In this document: positions 54,221 to 63,938 of the stretch, piece after piece
Position numbering within the stretch: position 1 is the stretch's first letter
How the letters are laid out: each line of letters starts with the position of its first letter
NCBI RefSeq assembly: GCF_000369065.1
Contig: NZ_KB849801.1
Location: 116,637-180,636 of the forward strand
Direction: 5' to 3'
Origin: Acinetobacter haemolyticus CIP 64.3 = MTCC 9819
GTDB lineage: Bacteria > Pseudomonadota > Gammaproteobacteria > Pseudomonadales > Moraxellaceae
DNA length: 64,000 nt
Program-made: the position numbers and the translations under genes
The notes under the pieces: model-generated
What the model was told of the DNA's origin: nothing
The model's database searches: none
What the model saw: only the letters and a program-made list of their open reading frames with translations

Positions 54221-56827
54221 ATGAATATCGCGGCGCAACCTCCTGTACAAACGGATCAAACCATTTATTTAAAAGACTATCAAAAACCATCATTTTTGGT
54301 TGATTCGATTCACTTGGATATTCAAGTATATGAGAATCATACAATTGTTGATTCAACGCTCGTAATGAAGCGTCAAAGCGCTGGTTCTTTGATTCTTCTA
54401 GGTCGTGATTTAGAGTTAAAATCAATTCAACTGAATGGTCAGACATTAAATTCTGATCAATATGAGTTAGATAGTGAACAATTGGTGATCACTGATGCAC
54501 CAGATGAGATCATTTTACAAATTCAAGTGATTATTCATCCTGAATCAAATACCCAGCTAGAAGGTCTTTATAAGGCCGGAGATTTGTACGTTACCCAAAA
54601 CGAGCCTGAAGGTTTCCGTAAAATCACCTTTTATCCAGATCGTCCAGATGTTTTATCTGTATTTACGACACGTGTTGAAGCCGATAAGAAATATCCTGTT
54701 TTATTGGCAAATGGTAACTTGCTTGAAACTGGTGAGGTCGATGAAAATCGCCATTTCGCGATTTGGCAAGATCCAACTAAGAAACCAAGCTATTTATTTG
54801 CTTGTGTGATTGGGGACTTGGCTGTACTCAAAGACCGTTATACAACTTCTGAAGGTCGTGACGTTGCGTTAGAGATTTATGCCGTAGAAAAAGATATTCC
54901 TAAGTGTCATATTGCGATGGAAGCGTTAAAGCACTCGATGCGTTGGGATGAAGAACATTATGGTCGTCCCTATGATCTCGACAACTATATGATTGTCGCT
55001 GTGAGTCAGTTCAACATGGGGGCGATGGAAAATAAAGGTTTAAATATCTTCAACACCTCATGTGTGCTTGCTGATGAGGAGTATACGACTGATGCTGCCA
55101 TCATGCGTGTGCAGTCAGTCATTGCCCATGAGTATTTCCATAACTGGACAGGCAACCGTATTACTTGTCGTGATTGGTTCCAACTCTGTTTAAAAGAAGG
55201 TTTGACAGTTTTCCGTGATCAGTCTTTTTCTGAAGATTTACAGTCAGCAGCAGTACAACGTATTGATGATGTGGCAGTGTTAAAATCTCATCAATTTCCT
55301 GAAGATGCAGGTCCTTTGTCACATCCTCCACGTCCAGACCATTTTGTTGAAATTAACAACTTCTATACGGCAACGGTTTATGAAAAGGGCGCAGAAATTA
55401 ACCGTATGATGGCAACGCTATTGGGTAAAGATAAATATCGTCAAGGTACGGATGAATATTTTAAGCGTCATGATGGACAAGCGGTCACAGTTGAAGATTG
55501 GGTTGCGGCGCTTAGCGCAGGTTCAGGTGTTGATTTATCAAACTTTCTGACGTGGTATAACCAACCAGGTACACCGAAGCTGGAAGTCAATGGTGCGTAT
55601 GATGCTACGGCTCAAACTTATCGTTTGAGTTTCAAGCAAAGTCTAAAAGCACATCCAAAATATCCGAATTTAAAAGCTGTACCTATTCCTATTGCTTTAG
55701 CCTTATTTAATGCAAAGTCTGGTGAGCAATACACCTTGCACAGTGCCGATCTATTTGTAAATGATGTAAAAGATGGCATGTATTTGTTTGAGCAAGATGA
55801 AGCAACGATTGAATTTACAGGTATTACTGAACAACCTGTAGTTTCATTACTGCGTAATTTTTCTGCGCCAGTCAATTTGGCATTTGATTACTCAAATGAT
55901 GATCTTGCATTCTTGATTCAGCATGAGACCAATGGTTTTAATCAATGGCAAGCAACGCAGACATTATTAGAGCGTATTTTATTAGAGGATCATAAGGCAG
56001 ATACTTATATTGATGCCATCAAAAATACACTGCCTGATTTAGTCAATAAAGATCCATTACTTGCTTCTCGATTATTTGATGTCCCAAGTGAAAATTATTT
56101 AGGTAGCAGAATTGATCAAGACTATGAGCCAGAACTCATTCGTGAAAAACGCGAAGCAGTTTTAGATCGTCTGGCTCGTGAACTGGGTTCATTTTGGAAA
56201 GAAACATATTTATCTCTAGACCCTGATATGCAAAAAGAATTTTCTTTGGCAATGGGTGTTCGTGCTTTAAAAAATATCATGTTGAGTATGTTGGCACGTC
56301 AAGGTGATGATTCTGTTTTTGATTTAGCTTATGCGCAATATCAGCAAACAGGAAATATGTCAGAACGTTTAGGAGCATTACGTGTTCTAGTTTGGAATGA
56401 TGCACCACAGGCTCAACTAGCATTAGATGACTTCTACAATCGTTTCAAAGATGAAGCCTTGTCTTTAGACCAATGGTTTACGATCCAAGCTTCGCATCCT
56501 TGCGCGACTGCAGAAACCATTGAATATCTAACCAAACATGCCGATTACGATTTAGGCACACCGAACCGAATTCGTTCTGTGAGCGGTGGTTTAGCAAGTA
56601 ATCCTGTAAATACATGGAGTTTTGGTGTGGATCATTTCATTGAGTTAGCTGCCTATCTAGATGAAAAGAATCCAATTTTAGGTTCACGTTTATTACAGGT
56701 GCTTTCTCGTTGGTATACGTTGATGGAGCCTCAGCGTAGTCAGGTACAACAAGCGTTAAAAGCATTGCAGCCAAAGGTGAAATCGAAGAATGTGTCAGAA
56801 ACTTTGAATTCATTATTAAGCATTTAA
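54221..56827 (+). CDS. pepN: Aminopeptidase N (M1 family)
   Basis: Cytoplasmic zinc aminopeptidase that trims N-terminal residues from peptides. At 868 residues it matches E. coli PepN in length. The exopeptidase motif GAMENKG lies at about 267, the zinc motif HEYFHNWTGNR begins at His303, and the third ligand Glu is in LKEGLTVFRDQ. The C-terminal helical domain is complete to SLLSI. ATG 54221 has ataagga upstream. A terminator hairpin follows. Confidence 0.97.
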   Translation: MNIAAQPPVQTDQTIYLKDYQKPSFLVDSIHLDIQVYENHTIVDSTLVMKRQSAGSLILLGRDLELKSIQLNGQTLNSDQYELDSEQLVITDAPDEIILQIQVIIHPESNTQLEGLYKAGDLYVTQNEPEGFRKITFYPDRPDVLSVFTTRVEADKKYPVLLANGNLLETGEVDENRHFAIWQDPTKKPSYLFACVIGDLAVLKDRYTTSEGRDVALEIYAVEKDIPKCHIAMEALKHSMRWDEEHYGRPYDLDNYMIVAVSQFNMGAMENKGLNIFNTSCVLADEEYTTDAAIMRVQSVIAHEYFHNWTGNRITCRDWFQLCLKEGLTVFRDQSFSEDLQSAAVQRIDDVAVLKSHQFPEDAGPLSHPPRPDHFVEINNFYTATVYEKGAEINRMMATLLGKDKYRQGTDEYFKRHDGQAVTVEDWVAALSAGSGVDLSNFLTWYNQPGTPKLEVNGAYDATAQTYRLSFKQSLKAHPKYPNLKAVPIPIALALFNAKSGEQYTLHSADLFVNDVKDGMYLFEQDEATIEFTGITEQPVVSLLRNFSAPVNLAFDYSNDDLAFLIQHETNGFNQWQATQTLLERILLEDHKADTYIDAIKNTLPDLVNKDPLLASRLFDVPSENYLGSRIDQDYEPELIREKREAVLDRLARELGSFWKETYLSLDPDMQKEFSLAMGVRALKNIMLSMLARQGDDSVFDLAYAQYQQTGNMSERLGALRVLVWNDAPQAQLALDDFYNRFKDEALSLDQWFTIQASHPCATAETIEYLTKHADYDLGTPNRIRSVSGGLASNPVNTWSFGVDHFIELAAYLDEKNPILGSRLLQVLSRWYTLMEPQRSQVQQALKALQPKVKSKNVSETLNSLLSI

Positions 56828-56842
56828 GCGTTAAAATTCTCT

Positions 56843-56884
56843 ATAACCACAATCGTCATAGTGCGGTTGTGGTTATTCTTTTTG
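56843..56884 (+). terminator. Intrinsic terminator after pepN
   Basis: ATAACCACAATCG (56843-56855) pairs with CGGTTGTGGTTAT (56864-56876) with one G-T mismatch, followed by TCTTTTTG. It starts 16 bp past the stop. Confidence 0.85.
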
Positions 56885-56959
56885 ATTTTCTTTTTTTATG
56901 GAATTTCCCATTAAATAAAAATTATAAAAACATGAAGGGATAGTAGAGGACAATAATAT

Positions 56960-58339
56960 ATGGCGCTGAGCGTATTTGATCTTTTTAAAATTGGTGTTGG
57001 ACCTTCGAGTTCACATACGGTTGCACCAATGAGAGCAGCATATCGCTTTACTCAATCACTTAAAGTTCAAGATGTTTTAGACAAGGTTGCTAGAGTACAA
57101 ATTTTTTTATACGGTTCATTGTCATCTACAGGTATAGGACATGGCACAGATCGAGCGACAATATTGGGTTTGATGGGTAATGATCCTGAAACAATTGATA
57201 TCCCTCATAGCCAAATACAGCTAGATCAGGTGTTGCAATCTCGCATACTTATGATGGATGGTACTCATGCGGTAAAGTTTGATCCAAATCAAGATATTGT
57301 TTTTATTGATGAGGCTTTACCTTATCATCCGAATGCGATGAAGATAATAGCAGTAAATGATGCAGAAGAACTCATTTATTCCAATACTTATTACTCGATA
57401 GGTGGTGGATTTATTATCGACGAAAGTCAGGTTGATCAAGGGAGTTTTGTCGAAGATCAGACTGTTGTGCCTTATCCATTTCAAAGTGCCAAAGAGCTAT
57501 TGGCACTTTGTAAAACACATCAATGTAGTGTTAGTCATTTGATGTTAGAAAATGAAAAAAGCTGGCGCAGCGAAGCAGAAATTCGTGCCAAAATTATGCA
57601 AATTTGGCAAGTGATGCAAGACTGTATCCAAAGTGGTTTGCAACATGAAGGTGTTTTGGCAGGTGGTTTGAATGTGAAACGACGTGCCAAGAATATTCAT
57701 CAACGCCTATTAAAAAAAGAAAATGAAAATTTGATTGCGACAACATTCAACGCCATGGAATGGGTGAATTTATACGCGCTCGCTGTTAATGAAGAAAATG
57801 CCGCAGGTGGCCGAGTGGTCACAGCACCTACGAATGGTGCGGCTGGAATTATTCCAGCAGTGTTATCTTATTATGTTAATTTTTCTAAAGATAAATCTGA
57901 AGACACCATTGTGAGATTTTTCTTGAGTGCCGCAGCAGTAGGTATTCTATGCAAATTGAATGCATCCATTTCTGGCGCTGAGGTTGGCTGTCAGGGTGAA
58001 GTGGGTTCTGCATGTGCTATGGCATCGGCGGGATTAGCTGAAATTTTAGAAGGTACGCCTGAACAAGTTGAACATGCTGCTGAAATTGGGCTTGAACACA
58101 ACTTAGGGCTGACCTGTGATCCAGTCGGTGGTTTAGTACAAGTGCCTTGTATTGAAAGAAATGCCATTGCTGCTGTAAAAGCAATCAATGCAGCTCAGAT
58201 GGCATTACATGGGGATGGCGAGCATTTTATTTCATTGGATAAAGTCATTCAAACCATGAAAGAAACAGGTAAGGATATGTCTGATAAGTATAAAGAAACC
58301 TCAAAAGGTGGATTGGCAGTCAATTCGATTGAGTGTTAA
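56960..58339 (+). CDS. sdaA: L-serine ammonia-lyase (iron-sulfur, single-chain)
   Basis: Converts L-serine to pyruvate and ammonia with an oxygen-sensitive [4Fe-4S] cluster. The 459-residue single chain has the beta domain first ([18 protein letters not shown]) and the alpha domain second ([45 protein letters not shown]), with the three Cys ligands in place. ATG 56960 has a weak tagagga site. It could equally be called sdaB; sequence alone does not separate them. Confidence 0.95.
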   Translation: MALSVFDLFKIGVGPSSSHTVAPMRAAYRFTQSLKVQDVLDKVARVQIFLYGSLSSTGIGHGTDRATILGLMGNDPETIDIPHSQIQLDQVLQSRILMMDGTHAVKFDPNQDIVFIDEALPYHPNAMKIIAVNDAEELIYSNTYYSIGGGFIIDESQVDQGSFVEDQTVVPYPFQSAKELLALCKTHQCSVSHLMLENEKSWRSEAEIRAKIMQIWQVMQDCIQSGLQHEGVLAGGLNVKRRAKNIHQRLLKKENENLIATTFNAMEWVNLYALAVNEENAAGGRVVTAPTNGAAGIIPAVLSYYVNFSKDKSEDTIVRFFLSAAAVGILCKLNASISGAEVGCQGEVGSACAMASAGLAEILEGTPEQVEHAAEIGLEHNLGLTCDPVGGLVQVPCIERNAIAAVKAINAAQMALHGDGEHFISLDKVIQTMKETGKDMSDKYKETSKGGLAVNSIEC

Positions 58340-58428
58340 AAGTAGTTGCACTTGTATAAATGGGTAACCCAAGAGGTATGATGAAAGGGGGATGGATGGA
58401 GCTGTTGACGTTTCACATCCCTTTTTAT

Positions 58429-58457
58429 TTGACAATTATTATTGTCATAAATAATAT
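58429..58457 (+). promoter_or_regulatory. Near-perfect sigma-70 promoter overlapping a palindrome
   Basis: TTGACA (58429-58434) and TAATAT (58452-58457) are 17 bp apart, upstream of the dienelactone hydrolase gene. The palindrome GACAAT-TATT-ATTGTC (58431-58446) covers the -35 and spacer, a place where a bound repressor would block polymerase. Confidence 0.7.
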
Positions 58458-58489
58458 GATTGAGAATTAATCAATATAGACATTAGAAA

Positions 58490-59173
58490 ATGGAAATAAA
58501 AACAATCACATTACCAACTCGACAGATCGAGGTTGAGATTTATGCGCCAGCCGAAACGACTGATAAAGTACCTGCAATTTTGTTACTCCATGAATTATAT
58601 GGTGTGATTGATGCTTATCGAGAGGATGCTCAAGACTTAGCCAATCGGGGATATCTAGTATACGTGCCGAACTTATATAGCGGAGGAGCAGTCAAATATT
58701 GCATTCGTGCAATGGTTGCAAAAGCAGGACGTACCAATGCAGCTGATAGTGAAGTAAACAAAGAAATCCACGTGTTATTGGATGAGTTAAAAGTGGATCT
58801 GCGATCAAATGGTCGTTTGGGGATGTTAGGTCAATGTTTAACAGGTGGCTATGTCATTCAAATGGCAAAGCGTGAAGATATGTTAGCACCAGTTGTCTAT
58901 CATCATTCTTTCGGCATCGAAGGTGCAGGTGTTCCTAAAACAGAGTCTTTGGATGAAATTAGGATTTTGCAAGGACATTGGTCTGAGCAATTTGATCCAT
59001 TCTGTCCTGCCAGAAAAAGGAATAAACTGATTCAACAATTAGGCGATCGTGTTGAAGCTTATACGTATCCGATGCCACATGGCTTTCGTACGGTAAGTCG
59101 TGATCGACCAGAGTCAGCATTGGTTTGGCAACGTACAGTCGATTTCTTTGACCGCGAATTAAAACAAATTTAA
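58490..59173 (+). CDS. Dienelactone hydrolase family protein
   Basis: An alpha/beta hydrolase of 227 residues. The nucleophile elbow LGQCLTGGY has Cys in place of Ser, as in dienelactone hydrolases. The acid is likely in the EQFDPFCPA region and the catalytic His in MPHGFRT. The usual elbow is GxCxGG; here an extra residue gives GQCLTGG, so activity towards dienelactone is not certain. No other aromatic degradation genes lie beside it except benE 4 kb away. A strong promoter precedes it. Confidence 0.87.
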   Translation: MEIKTITLPTRQIEVEIYAPAETTDKVPAILLLHELYGVIDAYREDAQDLANRGYLVYVPNLYSGGAVKYCIRAMVAKAGRTNAADSEVNKEIHVLLDELKVDLRSNGRLGMLGQCLTGGYVIQMAKREDMLAPVVYHHSFGIEGAGVPKTESLDEIRILQGHWSEQFDPFCPARKRNKLIQQLGDRVEAYTYPMPHGFRTVSRDRPESALVWQRTVDFFDRELKQI

Positions 59174-59248
59174 AGATAAATGTTATAGTTGTTGCTGAAA
59201 ACAATATCTCTAAACATTGACTTTGTATAAACAAAAAGAGAGGGGAAT

Positions 59249-59671
59249 ATGTCAGATAAATACGAATATGCTGGATTCTGGATACGTGTAGGCGCGGCAA
59301 TTCTTGACACAATTATTATTTTAGCAATTTTGATTCCGTTAATGATGTTGTTGTCTCCAAGTGTAACGGATAATTTGACTAGAACGAGTTGGTCATGGAC
59401 TGATTGGATTGGGCAGATTTTGTCAGCAGTATTTTATATATTCTGTTGGGTCAAATTTGCAGGTACACCAGGTAAGCGTTTACTACGTTTAAAAGTTCTT
59501 GATGAACAAACTGGCAATCATGTTTCAGTAGGACAAGGTATTATTCGCTATATCGGTTATATTCCTGCAACACTGGTATTGTTTATTGGTTTAATCTGGA
59601 TTGCTTTTGATCGAAAGAAACAAGGCTGGCATGACAAAATGGCGAAAACTGTCGTAGTTCGTGAACTATAA
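59249..59671 (+). CDS. RDD-family membrane protein
   Basis: A 140-residue membrane protein with the RDD pattern: [20 protein letters not shown] at the start, [16 protein letters not shown] in the middle and [18 protein letters not shown] at the end, with three hydrophobic helices. The family is of uncertain function; some members are proposed as transporters or sodium/proton antiporters. ATG 59249 has gagaggggaat upstream. Confidence 0.92.
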   Translation: MSDKYEYAGFWIRVGAAILDTIIILAILIPLMMLLSPSVTDNLTRTSWSWTDWIGQILSAVFYIFCWVKFAGTPGKRLLRLKVLDEQTGNHVSVGQGIIRYIGYIPATLVLFIGLIWIAFDRKKQGWHDKMAKTVVVREL

Positions 59672-60049
59672 ATCAAAAGATTTTATGACAGACACGTGTT
59701 TGTCATAAAAAATTCATAACATTAGGGCTTGTTTATCACATAACATGCCCTACAATGTCGGCGAGTTTATGTGTTAAGGAATATTAAATGGACAGTTGTT
59801 CGAGGTTTGGATTTAAGAAACTATTAAATCAAAGCGGAAACTGAGCAAGATCGCCATTAATATTCGCTATCTTGCAATGAGATAGCTCTGATATCATTTT
59901 TTATAAATCCATCAAAAACTTAGCTTTCAGCAAAATGATTTTGCACGAAGACATTTTTAGGTCTGTTGTCCTAAAAGTGATCATTTTTATGTGCCTAATT
60001 TTTAGCATTTTGCTGATCACGATAACGAAATTAAAAGTTGAGCAAGTCG
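59672..60049 (+). promoter_or_regulatory. 378-bp structured leader before the mgtC-type gene
   Basis: The gap holds a near-perfect 26-bp palindrome (59683-59708), a short open frame with good binding site (59788-59844), and several hairpins: GCTATCT/AGATAGC (59866-59886), GCAAAA/TTTTGC (59930-59944), TTTTAGG/CCTAAAA (59955-59976), GTGATCA/TGATCAC (59977-60020). Part of the third stem can pair instead with downstream CCTAA or TTTTAG. Such mutually exclusive pairings suggest attenuation control. I do not match it to a known riboswitch class. Confidence 0.5.
59788..59844 (+). CDS. Possible 18-residue leader peptide of the mgtC-type gene
   Basis: ATG 59788 opens MDSCSRFGFKKLLNQSGN followed by TGA. 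It has aagga 7-11 bp upstream, a better binding site than that of the following gene. Leader peptides control Salmonella mgtA and mgtCBR, but there they are Pro-rich or ATP-sensitive; this one has no Pro. The role is inferred. Confidence 0.4.
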   Translation: MDSCSRFGFKKLLNQSGN

Positions 60050-60772
60050 ATGATGCAGTTTAAATTTCTCCAAAATATTGATTTATCAAATATCGTAGAC
60101 ACTTTAATTAGTCTTAGTGTCGCTTTTATTTTAGGTGCTTTGATTGGTTTTGAAAGACAATATCGTCAACGTACGGCAGGATTAAGAACCAATGTACTAG
60201 TAGCGGTTGGGGCCGCAATTTTTGTAGATATTGCTATCAATCTTACGGGAGCTGATGGTGCAGTACGTGTAATTGCCTATGTTGTTTCAGGGATCGGATT
60301 CTTGGGTGCAGGTGTAATTATGCGCCAAGAAGGCAATATCCACGGCTTAAATACAGCAGCAACTTTGTGGTGTTCTGCCGCAGTTGGAGCGTCTGCTGGA
60401 TCAGATCTGATTATTGAAGCCATTTTAGCCACTATGTTTATTTTGGCTGCCAATACGTTATTACGACCAATTGTTCATGTGATTGATCGCAGACCGTTAG
60501 ATGACGATACTGAGGTGCTACATGTGATTTACATCATTTGTGATCGTAGTCAAAGTAAAGCGGTGATGGATGAGTTGAATTTGACTCTTAAGCACCATAA
60601 TTATCCTGCCAAAGATATTCAGGTGACACCATTTGGTGAAAAGGAAGTCGAAATCGAAGTGACGTTGATTGCAACTTCGATTGAAACAGAAGAAGCACAA
60701 CACATCATTAACCATCTGAATTCTATGCCACAAATTCGCCAAGCTTTTTGGGATAAGAATGCGATAAATTAA
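60050..60772 (+). CDS. MgtC/SapB-family membrane protein
   Basis: A 240-residue protein (from ATG 60050, MMQFKFLQNIDL). Four or five helices in the N-terminal half carry the MgtC signature LIGFERQYRQRTAGLRTNVLVAVGAAIFV and GIGFLGAGVIMRQ, then GLNTAATLWCSAAVG. The C-terminal cytoplasmic domain (about 150-240) is ACT-like. MgtC of Salmonella inhibits the F-type ATP synthase and helps survival at low magnesium; other members may differ. No strong binding site lies before the two adjacent ATGs. The long structured leader suggests post-transcriptional control. Confidence 0.9.
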   Translation: MMQFKFLQNIDLSNIVDTLISLSVAFILGALIGFERQYRQRTAGLRTNVLVAVGAAIFVDIAINLTGADGAVRVIAYVVSGIGFLGAGVIMRQEGNIHGLNTAATLWCSAAVGASAGSDLIIEAILATMFILAANTLLRPIVHVIDRRPLDDDTEVLHVIYIICDRSQSKAVMDELNLTLKHHNYPAKDIQVTPFGEKEVEIEVTLIATSIETEEAQHIINHLNSMPQIRQAFWDKNAIN

Positions 60773-60886
60773 ATCGAGTGAGGGCGTTTGTAATCAATAC
60801 AATAAGAAGCATTGTCTCATAAATGATGTATAAGTCTTCTATTGTTTCAAATAAAATAGAAACACATTGATAACAATGAGAATAGT

Positions 60887-62719
60887 ATGAGTTCAGACGC
60901 TCACTCAATTAGTTTAATTGCACCCGTTGTATTATTAGCAGCTGCTGTTATTGCAGTTCCTATTTTTAAAAGAATAGGGCTGGGTTCAGTCCTAGGATAT
61001 TTAATTGCAGGGCTTATCATAGGTCCATTTGGTTTTGCTTTTTTTAATGATTCAGCTTCAATCCTACATATAGCAGAGTTGGGTATCGTGATGTACCTGT
61101 TTGTGATTGGTTTAGAAATGCAACCTTCACATTTATGGAGTCTAAGGCGAGAAATATTTGGTCTAGGCAGTTTACAAATTCTGGTAAGTTCATGTGCATT
61201 GACAGGCGTTGGAATCCTTTTTGGTTTCACATGGCAAGTAGCGTTTATCGCTGCAACAGGTTTTGTTTTGACCTCAACAGCGATTGTTATGCAGTTACTC
61301 GGTGATCGTGGAGACATTGCGCAACCACGAGGCCAAAAGATTGTCTCTATTCTATTATTTGAAGATTTATTAATTGTACCATTACTGGCACTTGTTGCTT
61401 TTATGGCACCAAACCATGTGGTGGAAAGTACTTCTGCACGATTAGAAATGATCGGTATTGGTTTGCTCGCAATAGCTGGTTTAATTGCTGCTGGCTATTG
61501 GCTGTTAAATCCATTGTTTAGACTTTTAGCCGCTGCAAAAGCGAGAGAAGTGATGACAGCCGCAGCACTTTTAGTGGTATTAGGTGCTGCATTAATCATG
61601 CAAGTGAGTGGATTGTCTATGGCAATGGGGGCTTTCCTTGCGGGTGTGTTGTTATCGGAATCCACCTTTAGACATCAAATCGAAGCAGATATTGAGCCTT
61701 TTCGAGGGATATTATTAGGGCTATTCTTCCTTGGTGTAGGGATGTCATTAGATTTGTCTGTTGTCGCTCAAAATTGGCAACTCATTTTGTGCGGTGTTTT
61801 GGCTTTAATGTTTGTAAAAGCATTGATGATTTACATCGTGGCACGTATTACCAAGAGTCCGCATACAGAAGCTCTAGATCGAGCTTTACTCATGGCACAA
61901 GGTGGTGAGTTTGCTTTTGTGTTGTTTGCTGCCGCTGTAAGTGCACAAGTTATTGACAATACGACTAGATCAAATTTGACTGCGATTGTTGTCCTTTCTA
62001 TGGTCTTGACGCCGATTATTGGGATTTTATTTAAACGATTTACTGAGACTAAAGATGCAATCTCGTTAGATAATGTAAGTGTCGCTGACGGTTTAAGTGG
62101 CAGTGTTTTAATGATCGGTTTCGGGCGTTTTGGGCAAGTAACCAGTCAGTTGTTATTGGCTCGCGGTGTAGATGTAACAATCATCGATAATGATATCGAT
62201 ATGATTCAAAATGCAGAAAGATTTGGTTTTAAAATCTATTATGGTGATGGTGCGCGTTTAGATATTTTGCATGCATCAGGTGCTGCAACAGCACAAGCGA
62301 TCGTAGTTTGTGTTGATAGTAAGGAAACAACCAATAAGATCGTCGAACTGGTAGGACATGAGTTTCCGTTAGCAAAGTTACTTGTACGCTCTTATGACAG
62401 AGAACATTCACTCTATTTAGTGAAGCACAAAGTTGATTATATGATTCGTGAAACTTTTGAATCTGCAATTAAATTTGGTGGCGTGATCTTAAAGGAGCTT
62501 GGTGTTGACCAAGAGGAAGTAAGACGTATTGCTCATGAAATTCGTGAACGAGATGAGGAACGCTTTGAGACAGAAATAGCAGCTGATGATGTTTATGCTG
62601 GGGTAGGATTCCAATATTCACATAATCAGCCACGTCCAACAGCTCCGTTGATTCAGCCACAACAAGCAGGGCGGATTTTAAATGACGATGAAGCACATAA
62701 AAATTTAGACAATAAATAA
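60887..62719 (+). CDS. CPA2-type cation:proton antiporter (KefB/KefC-like)
   Basis: Membrane antiporter of 610 residues. The first about 380 residues form a Na/H exchanger domain with twelve or thirteen helices (IGLGSVLGYLIAGLIIGPFG, GLEMQPSHLW, AMGAFLAGVLLSESTFRHQIEADIEPF). A TrkA-N domain follows with the Rossmann motif VLMIGFGRFGQVTSQLLL and YYGDGARLDIL. This is the Kef-type glutathione-gated potassium efflux layout; the regulator KefF/KefG is not adjacent. ATG 60887 has a modest binding site. Confidence 0.92.
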   Translation: MSSDAHSISLIAPVVLLAAAVIAVPIFKRIGLGSVLGYLIAGLIIGPFGFAFFNDSASILHIAELGIVMYLFVIGLEMQPSHLWSLRREIFGLGSLQILVSSCALTGVGILFGFTWQVAFIAATGFVLTSTAIVMQLLGDRGDIAQPRGQKIVSILLFEDLLIVPLLALVAFMAPNHVVESTSARLEMIGIGLLAIAGLIAAGYWLLNPLFRLLAAAKAREVMTAAALLVVLGAALIMQVSGLSMAMGAFLAGVLLSESTFRHQIEADIEPFRGILLGLFFLGVGMSLDLSVVAQNWQLILCGVLALMFVKALMIYIVARITKSPHTEALDRALLMAQGGEFAFVLFAAAVSAQVIDNTTRSNLTAIVVLSMVLTPIIGILFKRFTETKDAISLDNVSVADGLSGSVLMIGFGRFGQVTSQLLLARGVDVTIIDNDIDMIQNAERFGFKIYYGDGARLDILHASGAATAQAIVVCVDSKETTNKIVELVGHEFPLAKLLVRSYDREHSLYLVKHKVDYMIRETFESAIKFGGVILKELGVDQEEVRRIAHEIRERDEERFETEIAADDVYAGVGFQYSHNQPRPTAPLIQPQQAGRILNDDEAHKNLDNK

Positions 62720-62746
62720 TGCCCAAAGTTTATTGTATTGTGATGG

Positions 62747-62780
62747 ATAAGCCTTAAGTTTTGACTTAAGGCTTATTTTT
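62747..62780. terminator. Bidirectional terminator between the antiporter and benE
   Basis: ATAAGCCTTAAGT (62747-62759) pairs with ACTTAAGGCTTAT (62764-62776), followed by TTTT on the plus strand. The stem includes the last codons of the convergent benE. Confidence 0.9.
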
Positions 62781-63938
62781 AAATTTGAAGATAATTAAAA
62801 CAACGATTCCAAGGATTAATCCCCAAAATGCAGAACCAACCCCTAAAAATTGCACACCAGACGCGCTACATAAGAACGTAAGTAATGCTGCTTCGCGTTC
62901 TTCTACATTGGCAAAAGCAACAGCAATGTTATGGCTAATCGTTGCAAAAAGGGCGATGCCTGCAAGCGCAACGATGAAAATTTGTGGGAATGACATCAGT
63001 AAACTAACTAATGTTGCCGCAAACAGCCCCATCAAAATATAAAATAAACCACAACTAATGCCTGCGATATAACGCTTACTTGGGTCAGGATGCACTTGGT
63101 CATCCAAGCTTACTGCGGCACTGATCGCTGCCAAATTTACTGAGAAACAGCCAAATGGCGCAAAAAAAGTATGTGCGATACCTGTCCAGCCTACAAGTTG
63201 ATTGACGTGAGGATGATAACCATAGCTTTTAATCATCGCGATACCGGGTAGGTTTTGCGAAGTCATATTGATCACAAATAAAGGTAAAGCCAAGCCCAAG
63301 ATCGCAGACCAAGAAAATGAAGGCTGCATCCACACCGGCTGTGTCAATGACCAAGTGATCGGTGCGAGTTGAAAACTAATAAATAGTGGACAAATCGCAG
63401 CACCCAAAATGACTGTCAGCACAATACTATAGCGCGGAAATAAACGTTTTGAGAGTAAGTAAATCGCTAACATGCTGAGAATAAAACCTAGATGAGTTTC
63501 TAAGCTACTAAAGATTTGTATACCGAATTTTAAGAGGATTCCTGCAAGCATGGCACAGGTTAGGCTGGCTGGTATATGAGCCAATAATCTTTGAAAAACA
63601 CCAGAAAAACCAACAACCGCAATCGCAATTCCGCAGATGACAAATGCACCAATGGCTTCATAGAGATCATAATGTCCTGTAGATGCAATAATTAAGGCAA
63701 TACCGGGCGTTGACCAAGCTGTAGCAACAGGATATTTATATTTCCAAGATAATAATAAACCTGAAAGTCCGATCGCTAACCCTAATGCCCAAAACCACGA
63801 ACTAATTTGTGCAGTATTTGCACCGAGGGATTGTGCCCCTTGAATCACCAATACTGCTGAAACACTAATACCAATCAGAAATGTGATAAAGCCAGCGAAT
63901 ACAGCAGGAATCGAAAAATCTTGGATCAGGCGTTGCAT
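62766..63938 (-). CDS. benE: BenE-family benzoate/proton symporter
   Basis: Membrane transporter of 390 residues with about twelve hydrophobic helices and no large soluble part. Family segments include YKYPVATAWSTPGIALI near 65-81, NMTSQNLPGIAMIKSYGY, and FFAPFGCFSVNLAAISAA. The family is named for the benzoate carrier of A. baylyi, but many copies are far from ben genes, as here, so benzoate is only the default substrate. ATG 63938 lies 62 bp from the window end; its promoter region is AT-rich. Confidence 0.88.
   Translation of the reverse strand: MQRLIQDFSIPAVFAGFITFLIGISVSAVLVIQGAQSLGANTAQISSWFWALGLAIGLSGLLLSWKYKYPVATAWSTPGIALIIASTGHYDLYEAIGAFVICGIAIAVVGFSGVFQRLLAHIPASLTCAMLAGILLKFGIQIFSSLETHLGFILSMLAIYLLSKRLFPRYSIVLTVILGAAICPLFISFQLAPITWSLTQPVWMQPSFSWSAILGLALPLFVINMTSQNLPGIAMIKSYGYHPHVNQLVGWTGIAHTFFAPFGCFSVNLAAISAAVSLDDQVHPDPSKRYIAGISCGLFYILMGLFAATLVSLLMSFPQIFIVALAGIALFATISHNIAVAFANVEEREAALLTFLCSASGVQFLGVGSAFWGLILGIVVLIIFKFKNKP

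Noticed and set aside
54018..54446. Minus-strand open frame of 142 codons reaching into pepN
   Set aside because: It overlaps the first 226 bp of the clearly coding pepN and shows no domain or convincing start.
59672..60049. Known magnesium or manganese riboswitch before the mgtC-type gene
   Set aside because: I could not recognise the conserved core of the M-box or yybP-ykoY classes, so it is left as an unclassified leader.
58490..63938. Aromatic degradation cluster made of the dienelactone hydrolase and benE
   Set aside because: The genes are 4 kb apart with unrelated genes between and no catechol or benzoate enzymes in the window.
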